From NCBI RefSeq assembly GCF_014287705.1, contig NZ_JACOOY010000004.1, forward strand, positions 62,001 to 126,000: a DNA stretch of 64,000 bases, written 5' to 3'. The first letter of the stretch is position 1, and each line of letters opens with the position of its first letter. The position numbers and the translations under genes are program-made. Positions 43,399-52,682 of this stretch are shown one piece after another. Origin of the DNA: Dorea_D hominis. Its GTDB lineage: Bacteria; Bacillota; Clostridia; Lachnospirales; Lachnospiraceae. Under the pieces are notes generated by a model that worked only from the letters and a program-made list of their open reading frames with translations, had not been told where the DNA came from and searched no databases.

Positions 43399-45918
43399 TT
43401 ATATCTCTTCAGCTTTCACTAACGTAATGGTCCCGTTATCCAGGCATTCCACAAATTTGTAGACCAGATCCGGGTCAAATTGTTTTCCTGCGTCCTGAAG
43501 AAGTTTCTCTCTTGCTACACTCAACGAGAAGGCCTTCTTATAACAACGTTTGGACGTCATGGCATCAAAGGAATCTGCCACACACAGGATACGTGCTGTC
43601 AGAGGTATATCCTCTCCTGCGATCCGTCGTGGATATCCTTTGCCATCATAACGTTCATGATGACCGATAACAGCCGGAATAACATAATCCAGAGAAGGCA
43701 GATGACGGATAATATCGATAGACGATTCCACATGTCCCTTGATTATTTCATACTCGTCGTCTGTCAGTTTGCCGGCCTTATTTAATACATACTCCGGGAT
43801 ACCAATCTTACCAACATCATGTAAAAGGGCTGCCTGGCGAATGATCTCCACCATATCTTCATTCATGCCAAGTGCTGTTGCAAGCGCTGTTGCATAATAG
43901 GCCACATTTGTGGAATGGCTGAATGTATAATGATCTTTTGCATCGATTGCTGCTGTCAGTGCATAGATGGTTGATTCATATTCCTGATAAATATGTGCCC
44001 GGTTTGTTGACACTATATTCTTGTTGGCATTGCGGAACATGGTATCAAAGACCTGGATCCCGTTCTTTCCACTGTGTTTCACATGGTAAACTGCAAGATC
44101 CACATTCTCCAGCAGTTCCTTCACATTTTTTGCCGCATAAGGTGCCGCACTGATTCCCGCACTGACCGTAATTGCTTTTAGCTTCATGTCTGTCCTGCGA
44201 TTATTCATAACAGAAATCTGCTTTTCAATGGATTCCACCAGATTTCTGGCTGAGAAAAGATCATATCCCGGCAACAAAACAGCATATTCTTTTCCACCGT
44301 AACGGGCAGCATATCCGTTTTCTCCCACACTGCTCTGGATGATTTTTGCAATGCGCTGGAGACACAGATCACCTTCTTTTAAACCATACAGCTGATTATA
44401 TAACTTAAAATCATCTACATTGATAATTGCAAGTGCCAACGAGGCATCTTTATTCTTTTCAAATTCTTCATAAAGTACTTCATGGAAATATTTTCGATTC
44501 AACAAACCGGTCATCTCATCCGTTCTTGCCTCGATACAAGCTTTTTCGTACATTCTTGCATTTTTAATAGCAATAGAAGCCACCGATGTGATGTTTGAGA
44601 TCAGTTCCACTTCATCATAGACCAATCTCTTTTTCCCGGAATCTGCCGTGATCAATATCACCCCTGCCAAAGTATCACCGTCTTTTAATCCGGCACAGTA
44701 GCGCGTGTGCTTCTTATCCAGATGATGTTTTTCTTCCTCCCACATGGACTTATATTCTACAGAATAGCGAAAATCCCTGTAAACCAGCGGCTCTTCATGA
44801 TCTTTCAGCCATTGTATCATCGGATTTTCTTCTTCCAGAGAAAATGCCAGATCATTAAGAGGCTGGTCACTTGCAACTCCACAGTAAGTCTCTCCGGGTG
44901 CTTTCTGCATACATATATAGATATTGCCCACATCCATCAATTCTTTCATCACCCGGATGGTTCGATCCAGAATTTCCTGAAGATCCAGGGTTTTTGAAAT
45001 TGCTGAATTAAATTCCCTTAACTTCTCCGCTTGATGATTCTCTTCCTTTACAAATACACTGCGGATCAAAAGCTTCCACAGATAAGTAAAGATTGCATAG
45101 GTAATCAGAAAAACAATGGCAAATACAAGGGTGTACATGGTGATATTCTTATCCGGCTGCATATGGAGAATTTTTTGCAGAAACGGCATGATATTTAAAA
45201 ATACAAAAATAGAAAACAGCAATCCTACACCATAACATAAACTGGGAGATGCCAGCATCTGGAGGCGGAATAATCGTCTTCGAATCAGTGCATAAAACAG
45301 TAAAAATACATTTACTACACCACTTAAAATATCGATCGGAAAGCCGCTGAAAAAAGGAATTCCAAGAAATGCATTGCCAAGAAACAGTGCAAGCACTCCC
45401 ATCATCACCGGTTCATACTGAACTTTCATGGTAGGATTTTCTTTACAGATCCGTACAAGAATTACGAAAAGATGAATCAGAAAAAATCCTGCCGGGATGA
45501 AAAATGCAATAATAGATGGCTTAATCTCATATACAAAGCTTTGTACCCCTCTTTTTTCTACCATCTCAGGGGCTTCCAGAAAAGCTCCAAATTGAGCATT
45601 CACCCAAAAGCAGATCAGCATGATTACCAGGTATATTCTACCGGTGGATCCGTTCCTGACTCCGCCAAAGGCAAGAATAAAACGGTAATACGCATATGGC
45701 AGTAATAAAATTCCCAACAGGGAAACCTGATACCAGAATTCGTATCCCGGCCAGAACTGTGCACGCATAAAGGCAGAACCTCCGGTCCAGAAAAGTAATC
45801 CCGTCAATACCACCAGAAAACTGTTTATTATTTTATTTTTCTTTGCTGTCAAAAACATCAACAGCAGAAAGCCATAGCACAGCATGGCTATAATTGATAT
45901 ATATCCGTAGGTTTCCAT
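43399..45918 (-). CDS. 7TM-GAF-GGDEF(degenerate)-HD-GYP cyclic-di-GMP protein
   Basis: The 839-residue membrane protein has an N-terminal 7TM histidine-kinase-type sensor region (1-280), a GAF domain (about 310-450), a GGDEF-like domain (about 470-630) whose signature reads RYGGKEYAVL, and an HD-GYP domain (about 650-830; HDVGKIGIPEYVLNKAG, GHHERYDGKGYP). HD-GYP motifs are complete, so phosphodiesterase activity on cyclic di-GMP is expected. The GGDEF motif is altered (GGKEY), so that domain is probably a GTP sensor. It is the last gene of an operon with a GH3-type enzyme and a methyltransferase-like protein. Confidence 0.9.
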   Translation of the reverse strand: METYGYISIIAMLCYGFLLLMFLTAKKNKIINSFLVVLTGLLFWTGGSAFMRAQFWPGYEFWYQVSLLGILLLPYAYYRFILAFGGVRNGSTGRIYLVIMLICFWVNAQFGAFLEAPEMVEKRGVQSFVYEIKPSIIAFFIPAGFFLIHLFVILVRICKENPTMKVQYEPVMMGVLALFLGNAFLGIPFFSGFPIDILSGVVNVFLLFYALIRRRLFRLQMLASPSLCYGVGLLFSIFVFLNIMPFLQKILHMQPDKNITMYTLVFAIVFLITYAIFTYLWKLLIRSVFVKEENHQAEKLREFNSAISKTLDLQEILDRTIRVMKELMDVGNIYICMQKAPGETYCGVASDQPLNDLAFSLEEENPMIQWLKDHEEPLVYRDFRYSVEYKSMWEEEKHHLDKKHTRYCAGLKDGDTLAGVILITADSGKKRLVYDEVELISNITSVASIAIKNARMYEKACIEARTDEMTGLLNRKYFHEVLYEEFEKNKDASLALAIINVDDFKLYNQLYGLKEGDLCLQRIAKIIQSSVGENGYAARYGGKEYAVLLPGYDLFSARNLVESIEKQISVMNNRRTDMKLKAITVSAGISAAPYAAKNVKELLENVDLAVYHVKHSGKNGIQVFDTMFRNANKNIVSTNRAHIYQEYESTIYALTAAIDAKDHYTFSHSTNVAYYATALATALGMNEDMVEIIRQAALLHDVGKIGIPEYVLNKAGKLTDDEYEIIKGHVESSIDIIRHLPSLDYVIPAVIGHHERYDGKGYPRRIAGEDIPLTARILCVADSFDAMTSKRCYKKAFSLSVAREKLLQDAGKQFDPDLVYKFVECLDNGTITLVKAEEI

Positions 45919-45973
45919 AAATTTCCCTTATCCCATTCTTTGCTTCACTCATAACTGTTCCATGCCTGCACAG

Positions 45974-47596
45974 TTATCTTACTTTATTTAGATATTCCTG
46001 CACATCCAGTAATTCCTTCATATCGTAATGAGAAGGATTCATCTGATGTATCTTTTTGCCTGTCTTTTTCTCATAGGCTTCAAAGGTTCCGCAGGTGAAA
46101 ATTGTCACCTGTAATGGATCCATACCCAGAATCTTTTTCAGATCCCGATAATCCTGATCAATATATTTGAAATATGTACTCAGTAAATCCTTTAAAATAT
46201 TGGCACTCATGGCATTGCTAAGAAGTGCCTCCTGTTCCAGTTCCACATACATGTGAAGATACGGTCGATTCTGTTCATTGTATTCTTTCGTTGCCACCCA
46301 GTTGGTGATTGGAAGTTTGGAAAGGCTGATTACACTTCGAATTCCATTTTCCGAAATTCTGGTAAATCCTGCGATATCAATGATCCAGGGTACCCGGTCC
46401 ACATATTCAAAACGGGGAATCCTGGTCTCATCTTCCCGGTTTTCCAATCCCACACAGCGATACATATCTCCACAACGATAGCGGGCAAACGCACCGCCCT
46501 TCAGAATCGTAAATACCAGCTCATACTTTTCACCAGGTCTCACCTCATCCATCAGATAGGTAGGCGGAATATAAGAAGGATCGTCATAATTCCTCATCAT
46601 ATCCTTCTCTGTGATAAACTCATAAAACGCAGTATCCGGGAAGAAATACATTCCCTTTCTTGTCCATGTCTCTGTACCCATAATGGAAGGCTCCGTACCG
46701 GCGAACAATTCCATGGGACGAATGCCCCAAAGTTCTTCCAGATCATCTTTATAACACAGGTTATCCGTACCTGCCACCATAAATCCTTTTAGATGAAACA
46801 GATCCTTTGGGAGAAATGTTCTGTTTTCTCTCTTACACCGGCGCTTTGCCTGGATCATACGTAAGATCATATGAGGCTTGCATTTCATAAGGCTTGACAG
46901 TTTAATGCCGCCACCTCCGCCACTGGTCAAAGAAGAAAGACTCAGACTCACTGCATAAGCCACACTTCCAAGGCCAAAGAAAAAACCAAGATCCTTCTGC
47001 ATGGCCATCTTAAATCCCAGTTTATTTCTTTCGCTGAAGCTCATATTTACTGCTTCATCAACTGCCGGTAAAAATTCAATACCGATCTCCTCACCCAATG
47101 CCAGCGGAAAAAGTCCGGTTGCAAAAGGCAACGGTGCCAGGGCATACAAAAATTTGTCTGTAGCTGCCACATCAAAAGAGCCCTTTTCTTTACTGGTAGA
47201 AAGAATCAGACATGCTGTCACGTTGTTGCGATAGGTATCCAGCATGCTTCTGGTATAGGGCGCCACCTTAATGGGATGCTTTCCACCCTCCCAGGTCGTC
47301 TGGATCCAGATAACCGGATTGCCCGGAAGCATATCCGGCTGTTTGGTAAGCAGCACATCTGCATAGTCTTCATAGGTTGTCAATGGTACCATTTTTCGAA
47401 ATTCATCCAGATTGCTCGGATGCTTTCCCTTCAAAATAGACTGTCCCAGACCACAGTTACTCCATAACCGGATCTGCTCCTCCATCAATCGCCGTTGAAT
47501 TTTCATATATCCATCCATGGACAAATCAAGGAATCCACAGTACTGCTGCCAGATTTCTTTATACTGTTGTTTCTTTAATTTTTCTTCTAAATTCAT
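45974..47596 (-). CDS. GH3-superfamily acyl-adenylate-forming enzyme
   Basis: The 540-residue cytoplasmic protein is homologous along its length to plant-type GH3 auxin amido synthetases and their bacterial relatives. It shows the ATP/AMP motifs LFAGTEPSIMG and YRCGDMYRCVG and a FEYVDRVPWIIDIAG stretch before the C-terminal lid. GH3 enzymes adenylate a carboxylic acid and join it to an amine, often an amino acid. It is flanked by an isoprenylcysteine-methyltransferase-like gene (21 nt upstream) and an HD-GYP protein (55 nt downstream) on one transcript. The acid substrate is unknown. A Gly-rich loop (TSGGGGGIKL) near residue 220 is a local peculiarity. Confidence 0.87.
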   Translation of the reverse strand: MNLEEKLKKQQYKEIWQQYCGFLDLSMDGYMKIQRRLMEEQIRLWSNCGLGQSILKGKHPSNLDEFRKMVPLTTYEDYADVLLTKQPDMLPGNPVIWIQTTWEGGKHPIKVAPYTRSMLDTYRNNVTACLILSTSKEKGSFDVAATDKFLYALAPLPFATGLFPLALGEEIGIEFLPAVDEAVNMSFSERNKLGFKMAMQKDLGFFFGLGSVAYAVSLSLSSLTSGGGGGIKLSSLMKCKPHMILRMIQAKRRCKRENRTFLPKDLFHLKGFMVAGTDNLCYKDDLEELWGIRPMELFAGTEPSIMGTETWTRKGMYFFPDTAFYEFITEKDMMRNYDDPSYIPPTYLMDEVRPGEKYELVFTILKGGAFARYRCGDMYRCVGLENREDETRIPRFEYVDRVPWIIDIAGFTRISENGIRSVISLSKLPITNWVATKEYNEQNRPYLHMYVELEQEALLSNAMSANILKDLLSTYFKYIDQDYRDLKKILGMDPLQVTIFTCGTFEAYEKKTGKKIHQMNPSHYDMKELLDVQEYLNKVR

Positions 47597-47617
47597 AGTC
47601 TGTCCGCTCCAGATCGA

Positions 47618-48187
47618 TCATTGTTTTCTGACACTATAGAAACATGCCTGTATGCTTTCTTTATTTGGTATTAAAAAAGGTGTATGTTTCTGATATTCCC
47701 TATAATTAAAAAATGTCTGCGGAAAAGTCCACAGATCCTGAAAAATGATATACAGATAATTCCAAAAAATCATAAGTAAAAAATAGATTCCCTGTTTCCA
47801 TCCGCCAACCATTCCCCACATACAAAGATATGCACCTGCAAACCACAAAACACCGGGATGCCGACACAATCCATACACACCTTCTGTGTATGCAGCCCGT
47901 AACCTATTTTCTTCACAATAGGTTTCCTCAAAAGGAAGGGCGAAAAACAAGGTGTATATGAGAAGTGCCAAAAAGCACATCGCTCCGATTCCGAATCCAA
48001 TCATTCTTCCAATCCTGTGACTGCACTGTCCCCATGCAAGCCAAAGTTCCATGAACAGTGACAAAACAACCAGAATAGTGCCCACTGCGAAAAATTTTTG
48101 TAAATATCTGTTCTGTTTTCTAACACTATTTATATCGTAAATAAAGTACAGAAGAAATCCTGCACTGCCTAAAATAATCTGCTGCAT
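47618..48187 (-). CDS. Isoprenylcysteine-methyltransferase-like membrane protein
   Basis: The 189-residue protein has five or so TM segments and the PEMT/ICMT pattern near the C-terminus (GVYGLCRHPGVLWFAGAYLC, then FQDLWTFPQTFFNYREYQKH and PFLIP). The Arg-His-Pro motif that contacts S-adenosylmethionine is present; the usual following glutamate pair is less clear. The ATG at 48187 has GGAG 7 nt upstream and is preferred to earlier in-frame starts. It is the first gene of the operon with the GH3 enzyme, behind a good sigma-A promoter. A role in methylating a lipid or the GH3 product is possible but inferred. Confidence 0.75.
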   Translation of the reverse strand: MQQIILGSAGFLLYFIYDINSVRKQNRYLQKFFAVGTILVVLSLFMELWLAWGQCSHRIGRMIGFGIGAMCFLALLIYTLFFALPFEETYCEENRLRAAYTEGVYGLCRHPGVLWFAGAYLCMWGMVGGWKQGIYFLLMIFWNYLYIIFQDLWTFPQTFFNYREYQKHTPFLIPNKESIQACFYSVRKQ

Positions 48188-48244
48188 GTCCATTCTCCGA
48201 ATTTTGTGCACAATAATATACAGACGCATAACCACGCACTTTTA

Positions 48245-48273
48245 ATTATAATAAAAGTCACTATAAATAGCAA
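48245..48273 (-). promoter_or_regulatory. Sigma-A promoter of the methyltransferase-GH3-HD-GYP operon
   Basis: The minus strand has TTGCTA (48268-48273), a 17-nt spacer and TATAAT (48245-48250). Confidence 0.78.
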
Positions 48274-48335
48274 GAATAATTTGGTTTTGGTGTACAAAGG
48301 AGATTTTATTTCCCACACATATACTATGCATAATG

Positions 48336-48452
48336 CATAACTCCATGATCATGCCATTCCACCGTGCCACGCCTATTCTTAATTCCAAGTTCTACCAGCC
48401 TTTTGGCAATCGTACCACTGCCAATTTCCTGCAAATACACATCATATAAAAG
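48336..48452 (-). pseudogene. Large serine recombinase internal fragment
   Basis: The frame LLYDVYLQEIGSGTIAKRLV, then ELGIKNRRGTVEWHDHGVM, is nearly the same as the recombinase segments at 56.7 and 63.6 kb. Both ends are broken: the frame runs into unrelated DNA after the shared GVM and before LLYD. It marks one edge of the second potassium locus. Confidence 0.85.
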
Positions 48453-48521
48453 GAAAGGGCGATCTGCAAAGGCAAAACTGCGCGAAACTTAAATTCGTTG
48501 TATTTTCCTTTGCAGTCAAAG

Positions 48522-48568
48522 AAAAAGCACTATAAATCGTGATCAGCAAACGATTTCAGTGCTTTTTT
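48522..48568. terminator. Terminator after kdpE
   Basis: Arms around AAAAAGCACT-ATAAATCG and CGATTTCAGTGCTTTTTT lie about 70 nt after the kdpE stop. U-tracts are present on both strands. Confidence 0.85.
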
Positions 48569-48634
48569 ACGTGTTATTCTATTAAATTTTACCTATTAGC
48601 TTATATTTCAACTTTAACTATGGTGTTGTGAAAT

Positions 48635-49336
48635 TCAATCAACTTTCAGCATCCGATACCCCACGCCAATGTGTGTTTGGATATATTGTGGAGAGTTCGG
48701 TTCTTTCTCGATTTTTTTACGAAGTGTTGCCATAAACACACGAAGGGAAGCAATATCATTATCCCAGCTACTTCCCCAAATGCTTTGCGTAAGGAAAGTA
48801 TGGGTCAGAACTTTTCCTATATTTCTTGTCAACAGGCAAAGCAACTTATATTCAATAGGTGTTAAATGCAACTCTTCTTCATTCAAATAAGCACAACCTG
48901 CAGCATAATCTACACGAAGTTTTCCGTTTACAAAAACAACCGCTTCGGCAGGAGATACTTTTTGCATCATCGATAACCTTCTTTGCGTGACTCGTAGTCT
49001 GGCAAGCAGTTCCTCAACAGAAAATGGCTTTGTTAAATAATCATCTGCGCCAGCATCCAACGCATCAATTTTATCGGTATCTTCACTGCGAGCACTGATT
49101 ACGATAATTGGCATGTTTGACCAAGTACGGATTTTTTTAATAATCTCAACACCATCTATATCAGGAAGTCCTAAATCAAGTAAAACAATGTCAGGATTGT
49201 GTGAAGATGTTTCTAAAATTGCCGATTGACCATCGGGTGCCGTCAGATATCGGTATTCGTGCGCTTTTAAGGTTGTTGTAATTAAATTTCTGACAGATGT
49301 GTCATCTTCTACAACTAATATTAGTGACTTATTCAT
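48635..49336 (-). CDS. kdpE: KdpE response regulator
   Basis: The 233-residue OmpR-type regulator has a receiver domain with E10-D11-D12, phospho-acceptor D54 (VLLDLGLPDIDG) and K in LTKPFS, and a winged-helix domain (LTPIEYKLLCLL, VGYRML). It overlaps kdpD by 8 nt and has GGAGGTC upstream. In most bacteria KdpE activates the high-affinity K+ ATPase operon kdpFABC; here those genes are absent from the window and the operon instead contains KtrB and KtrA. A bidirectional terminator follows. Confidence 0.94.
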   Translation of the reverse strand: MNKSLILVVEDDTSVRNLITTTLKAHEYRYLTAPDGQSAILETSSHNPDIVLLDLGLPDIDGVEIIKKIRTWSNMPIIVISARSEDTDKIDALDAGADDYLTKPFSVEELLARLRVTQRRLSMMQKVSPAEAVVFVNGKLRVDYAAGCAYLNEEELHLTPIEYKLLCLLTRNIGKVLTHTFLTQSIWGSSWDNDIASLRVFMATLRKKIEKEPNSPQYIQTHIGVGYRMLKVD

Positions 49337-52028
49337 ATACTTTGACCTCCCCTGCCGGTAATGTAAATGTAAATACTGTTCCGTGCGGCAGATTATCTGA
49401 AACAGTAAGTTCTCCGCCGTGGGCGTTAATAATGGACTTGCACAAAGATAATCCGAGTCCTAAACTTCGGCGGCTGTCTGCAATTTGATTTGCACCGCTA
49501 TAGAACATGTCGAATATCCGTGGCTTTATTTCGTCAGCAATTCCGTTTCCATCATCCGATATAGATACGATTGCTTGTTTTCCCCTCTTTTCTGTCCGAA
49601 TAACAATATGAGAGTTTTTAGGTGTGTATTTGATAGCATTATCAACAATATTGATGATTACCTGAACAATAAGCTTTGCATCCATTTTTGCAAGAAGAAA
49701 TTCTTCTTTGCTTTCAACGGAAATATGATGTTCTTCACTCTTTCGGTTAATATGATGTAACGCTTCTGTAATCACGTCATCCATCAAATCTTCCGTCATA
49801 CGGAGATTCAACCGTCCTTCTTCAATCCGGGTTACAGCCAGCAAGTTTTCTACAAGGTTAATCAGCCACATGGAATCATCATATATATCCATGTACAGCT
49901 GCTTTTTTGTATCATTATCAATGGAATCGCCGTTGGACAAAAGATTGCTAGCATTCCCGGAAATGGATGTCAGCGGTGTCCTCAAATCATGTGAAATAGC
50001 ACGCAGCAGGTTCGCTCGCAACTGTTCATTTTTTGCAAGAATGGCCGCCTCCTGTTTCTCACGGGCATTTTTCTCATTTTCCAAAGCCAGGGCACATTCT
50101 CCGAGAATGGATAGTAGAATACTGTTTTCAAATGGATCAAGAGGTATTTCCCCCATCACGATTCCAATAACTCCATATACCATACTGCTGCTGCGAACAG
50201 CATGGTACAGGCATTTTGCATTGGAAAGCGTTCCTGTTGTAGCTCCGGCACGTTTATTGTTTTTCAATACCCAGCCGGCAACGGCCTTTTCATTTTCGGA
50301 AATACACGATTCCAAATTTTCTTCAGTTACAGAAAAAATATGCGGCGTATCCAACACTTCTCCATCAGCTAAATAAAAAACGATATCTTTTCCCAAGAGT
50401 TTAATGAGCTGATTTGAGGTTGCAGATACAATTTCATTTTTATCTTTTGCCTGTTGCAATAGCTGGTTTGTATCAAATAACACTTTGGTACGGTAAGCAG
50501 ATTGTGCCGCCTGTTTTGCTTGGTTTTTAATCCGTATAGCAAGAGAACCGGTTAAAAATGCTGCCAAAAACATGATAATAAAGGTAACAGGATAACCCTG
50601 ATCATACGCCTTCAAGGTAAATTGAGGTTCCGTAAACAAGAAATTAAAGACCAAAACACTTACAATCGAGAAAATTAGGCTGTATATCTGATGTTTCGTG
50701 ATGACAGCGGTGACAAGAACACCTAAAACAAAAACAGTAATGATATTTGCTTTGTCAAATCCAAATTTCTGGAAAATCATTCCAACTAAACTGGATAAAA
50801 TCAGAATCGCAGTAGATTTTAATGTATCAGTGACAGAGAATACGATATGGTTCTTTTCCCTGCCCCCTCTTAACTGATACACTGCCGCATTAGAAACCGT
50901 ATCCGGAATAATATGCACATCCAGGTTAGGGGCATAATCAATCAATTTTTCTGTCAGGGTCGGTTTGCTGAGCAAATGCCGTTTTGTAGCAGAACTACGT
51001 CCGATCACAATCTTTGACACACCGGACAAACGAGCAAATTCCGCAATCTGAAACGGAACATCTTCTCCGTAAACTATTTCTATTTTTGCCCCAAGCTGCT
51101 CAGCAAGACGAATATTTGAACGCAGGCGTTTTACATTTTCCTCGCTCATCACCGAAAAATCTGGGGTTTCTACAAACAGAGCCGTAAACTCCCCTTTAAA
51201 AACAGAAGCCATTTTTGCGGCGGTACGGATAATTTTCGCATTGGATGGAGAAGAAGATAGACATACAAGAATATGTTCGCCTGTGTGATAATCTCCATGA
51301 TTTTTTATGCGGGTATTTTCTGTGAGGATATTCACCCGGTCCGCACATCGCCGCAGTGAAATCTCCCGGAGAGCTGTCAAATTTTCTATTGTAAAAAAAT
51401 TTTCTACTGCCTGTTTTGCCTGTGTCTGTCTATATACATTTTCTGTATTCAAACGATTGATCAAATCCTGTGGTTCAATATCTATTAATTCAACCTGATC
51501 TGCATTATCAAAAATAGAATCCGGGATGCGTTCCCGCACAACAATTTTCGTAATGGATGCAACTGTATCACAAAGGCTTTCAATATGCTGAACATTGACA
51601 GTCGTATAGACATCAATCCCTGCATTCAAAAGTTCCTTAATGTCCTGATACCGTTTTGCATGACGGCATCCTTCGGCATTCGTATGCGCAAGTTCATCTA
51701 CAAGGATAAGCTGTGGTTTTCTTTTCAACGCCATGCCAATGTCGAATTCGTCCAGTATCATACCATTATAAAAAACTTCTCTTGTAGGAAGAACTTCTAA
51801 GCCATTCAAAAGAGCTGCTGTTTTGGGACGTGCGTGGGGTTCTACATAACCGGCTACCACGTCAATTCCCTGCTGTTTTTCCATATGAGCTGCTTCTAAC
51901 ATGGCGTAGGTTTTACCCACACCAGCTGCATATCCGAAAAAGATTTTCAAATGTCCTTTATTACGTTTTTCTTCATCAGCTTGGATTTCCTTTAATAACT
52001 GATCCGGATTGTGTCTGCTTTCACTCAT
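49329..52028 (-). CDS. kdpD: KdpD sensor histidine kinase
   Basis: The 899-residue kinase has the complete KdpD architecture. A cytosolic KdpD domain carries Walker A FGYAAGVGKTYAMLEAA. A Usp-like domain (about 250-370) binds nucleotide ligands (cyclic di-AMP in S. aureus). A four-TM DUF4118 region lies at about 400-500, then GAF (about 520-640), HisKA with phospho-acceptor H680 (ISHDLRTPLTSISG), and HATPase (DNAIKYTP, DDGNGIADE, GLGLGLSLCK). ATG at 52028 with AAGGAGATG. A 90-nt gap upstream contains a TATAAT box with a poor -35, so a weak internal promoter is possible. It senses K+ limitation or turgor. It is placed here behind Ktr genes rather than kdpFABC. Confidence 0.95.
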   Translation of the reverse strand: MSESRHNPDQLLKEIQADEEKRNKGHLKIFFGYAAGVGKTYAMLEAAHMEKQQGIDVVAGYVEPHARPKTAALLNGLEVLPTREVFYNGMILDEFDIGMALKRKPQLILVDELAHTNAEGCRHAKRYQDIKELLNAGIDVYTTVNVQHIESLCDTVASITKIVVRERIPDSIFDNADQVELIDIEPQDLINRLNTENVYRQTQAKQAVENFFTIENLTALREISLRRCADRVNILTENTRIKNHGDYHTGEHILVCLSSSPSNAKIIRTAAKMASVFKGEFTALFVETPDFSVMSEENVKRLRSNIRLAEQLGAKIEIVYGEDVPFQIAEFARLSGVSKIVIGRSSATKRHLLSKPTLTEKLIDYAPNLDVHIIPDTVSNAAVYQLRGGREKNHIVFSVTDTLKSTAILILSSLVGMIFQKFGFDKANIITVFVLGVLVTAVITKHQIYSLIFSIVSVLVFNFLFTEPQFTLKAYDQGYPVTFIIMFLAAFLTGSLAIRIKNQAKQAAQSAYRTKVLFDTNQLLQQAKDKNEIVSATSNQLIKLLGKDIVFYLADGEVLDTPHIFSVTEENLESCISENEKAVAGWVLKNNKRAGATTGTLSNAKCLYHAVRSSSMVYGVIGIVMGEIPLDPFENSILLSILGECALALENEKNAREKQEAAILAKNEQLRANLLRAISHDLRTPLTSISGNASNLLSNGDSIDNDTKKQLYMDIYDDSMWLINLVENLLAVTRIEEGRLNLRMTEDLMDDVITEALHHINRKSEEHHISVESKEEFLLAKMDAKLIVQVIINIVDNAIKYTPKNSHIVIRTEKRGKQAIVSISDDGNGIADEIKPRIFDMFYSGANQIADSRRSLGLGLSLCKSIINAHGGELTVSDNLPHGTVFTFTLPAGEVKVYE

Positions 52029-52118
52029 ACGGTCATCTCCTTGTACAAAAACATTATATAGAATAATACGTAAATTTCAGAAAAGCATTTTAGCACTGAC
52101 ATTAAAATCGCATAAAGA

Positions 52119-52661
52119 TTATACCACCTTTTCTTCTTTTTTTCCATTCGGGCGTGTAACCGAAAGCAGAAAACGCTCCAAAAAATCACGCAATTTTTCG
52201 ACAAATAGACCCTTCATACAATTAATGTCATTTTGCCATATCACTCTCGCTGGTTTCTCAATCGTGTTGATGGGATGTACCGCAATGTCTATAGAGCCTG
52301 GAGTAATGCCACTTTGCTTTATTTGAAAGGATAAGGAACAATACTCATCTTTCAAAATATCGTTGGAATTTTCTATGATAAAGCCAAAATCAAGTTTATT
52401 ATTTTCCAGCCCATTTATTATTTCACTTACAGAACCGTAGAACAGGTTCAGCTCATAGTTTGGGTATTCGCTTGAAAATTGTTCTAATAGATCTGCAATA
52501 GAATCTATGATTGCAGGTGTTTCAAATCCAATCCTGAGCTTAGAATCTGAAATAAGTTTTTGGGATTGATTTTCCTTGAGAAATTTTTCCAGCTTTTCCA
52601 TAAGAAAATAGCCATAAATAAATGCTGCCAATACCACTATAAGTAAAACAAAGTCTTTCAT
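52119..52661 (-). CDS. Membrane-tethered LysR-type substrate-binding domain protein
   Basis: The 180-residue protein has one TM helix (FVLLIVVLAAFIYGYFL, residues 3-20), a short charged linker, then a fold resembling the first lobe of a LysR effector-binding domain (LRIGFETPAIIDSIADLLEQ, then LNLFYGSVSEIINGL and DFGFIIENS). There is no DNA-binding helix-turn-helix. ATG at 52661 behind GGTGAT; a TTG at 52679 is the alternative. It lies 22 nt after ktrA and upstream of kdpD in the same operon, so it may sense a small ligand for K+ uptake or the kinase (inference). The positive-inside pattern does not decide its topology. Confidence 0.7.
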   Translation of the reverse strand: MKDFVLLIVVLAAFIYGYFLMEKLEKFLKENQSQKLISDSKLRIGFETPAIIDSIADLLEQFSSEYPNYELNLFYGSVSEIINGLENNKLDFGFIIENSNDILKDEYCSLSFQIKQSGITPGSIDIAVHPINTIEKPARVIWQNDINCMKGLFVEKLRDFLERFLLSVTRPNGKKEEKVV

Positions 52662-52682
52662 ATCACCAACTTCTTTCAAAAA

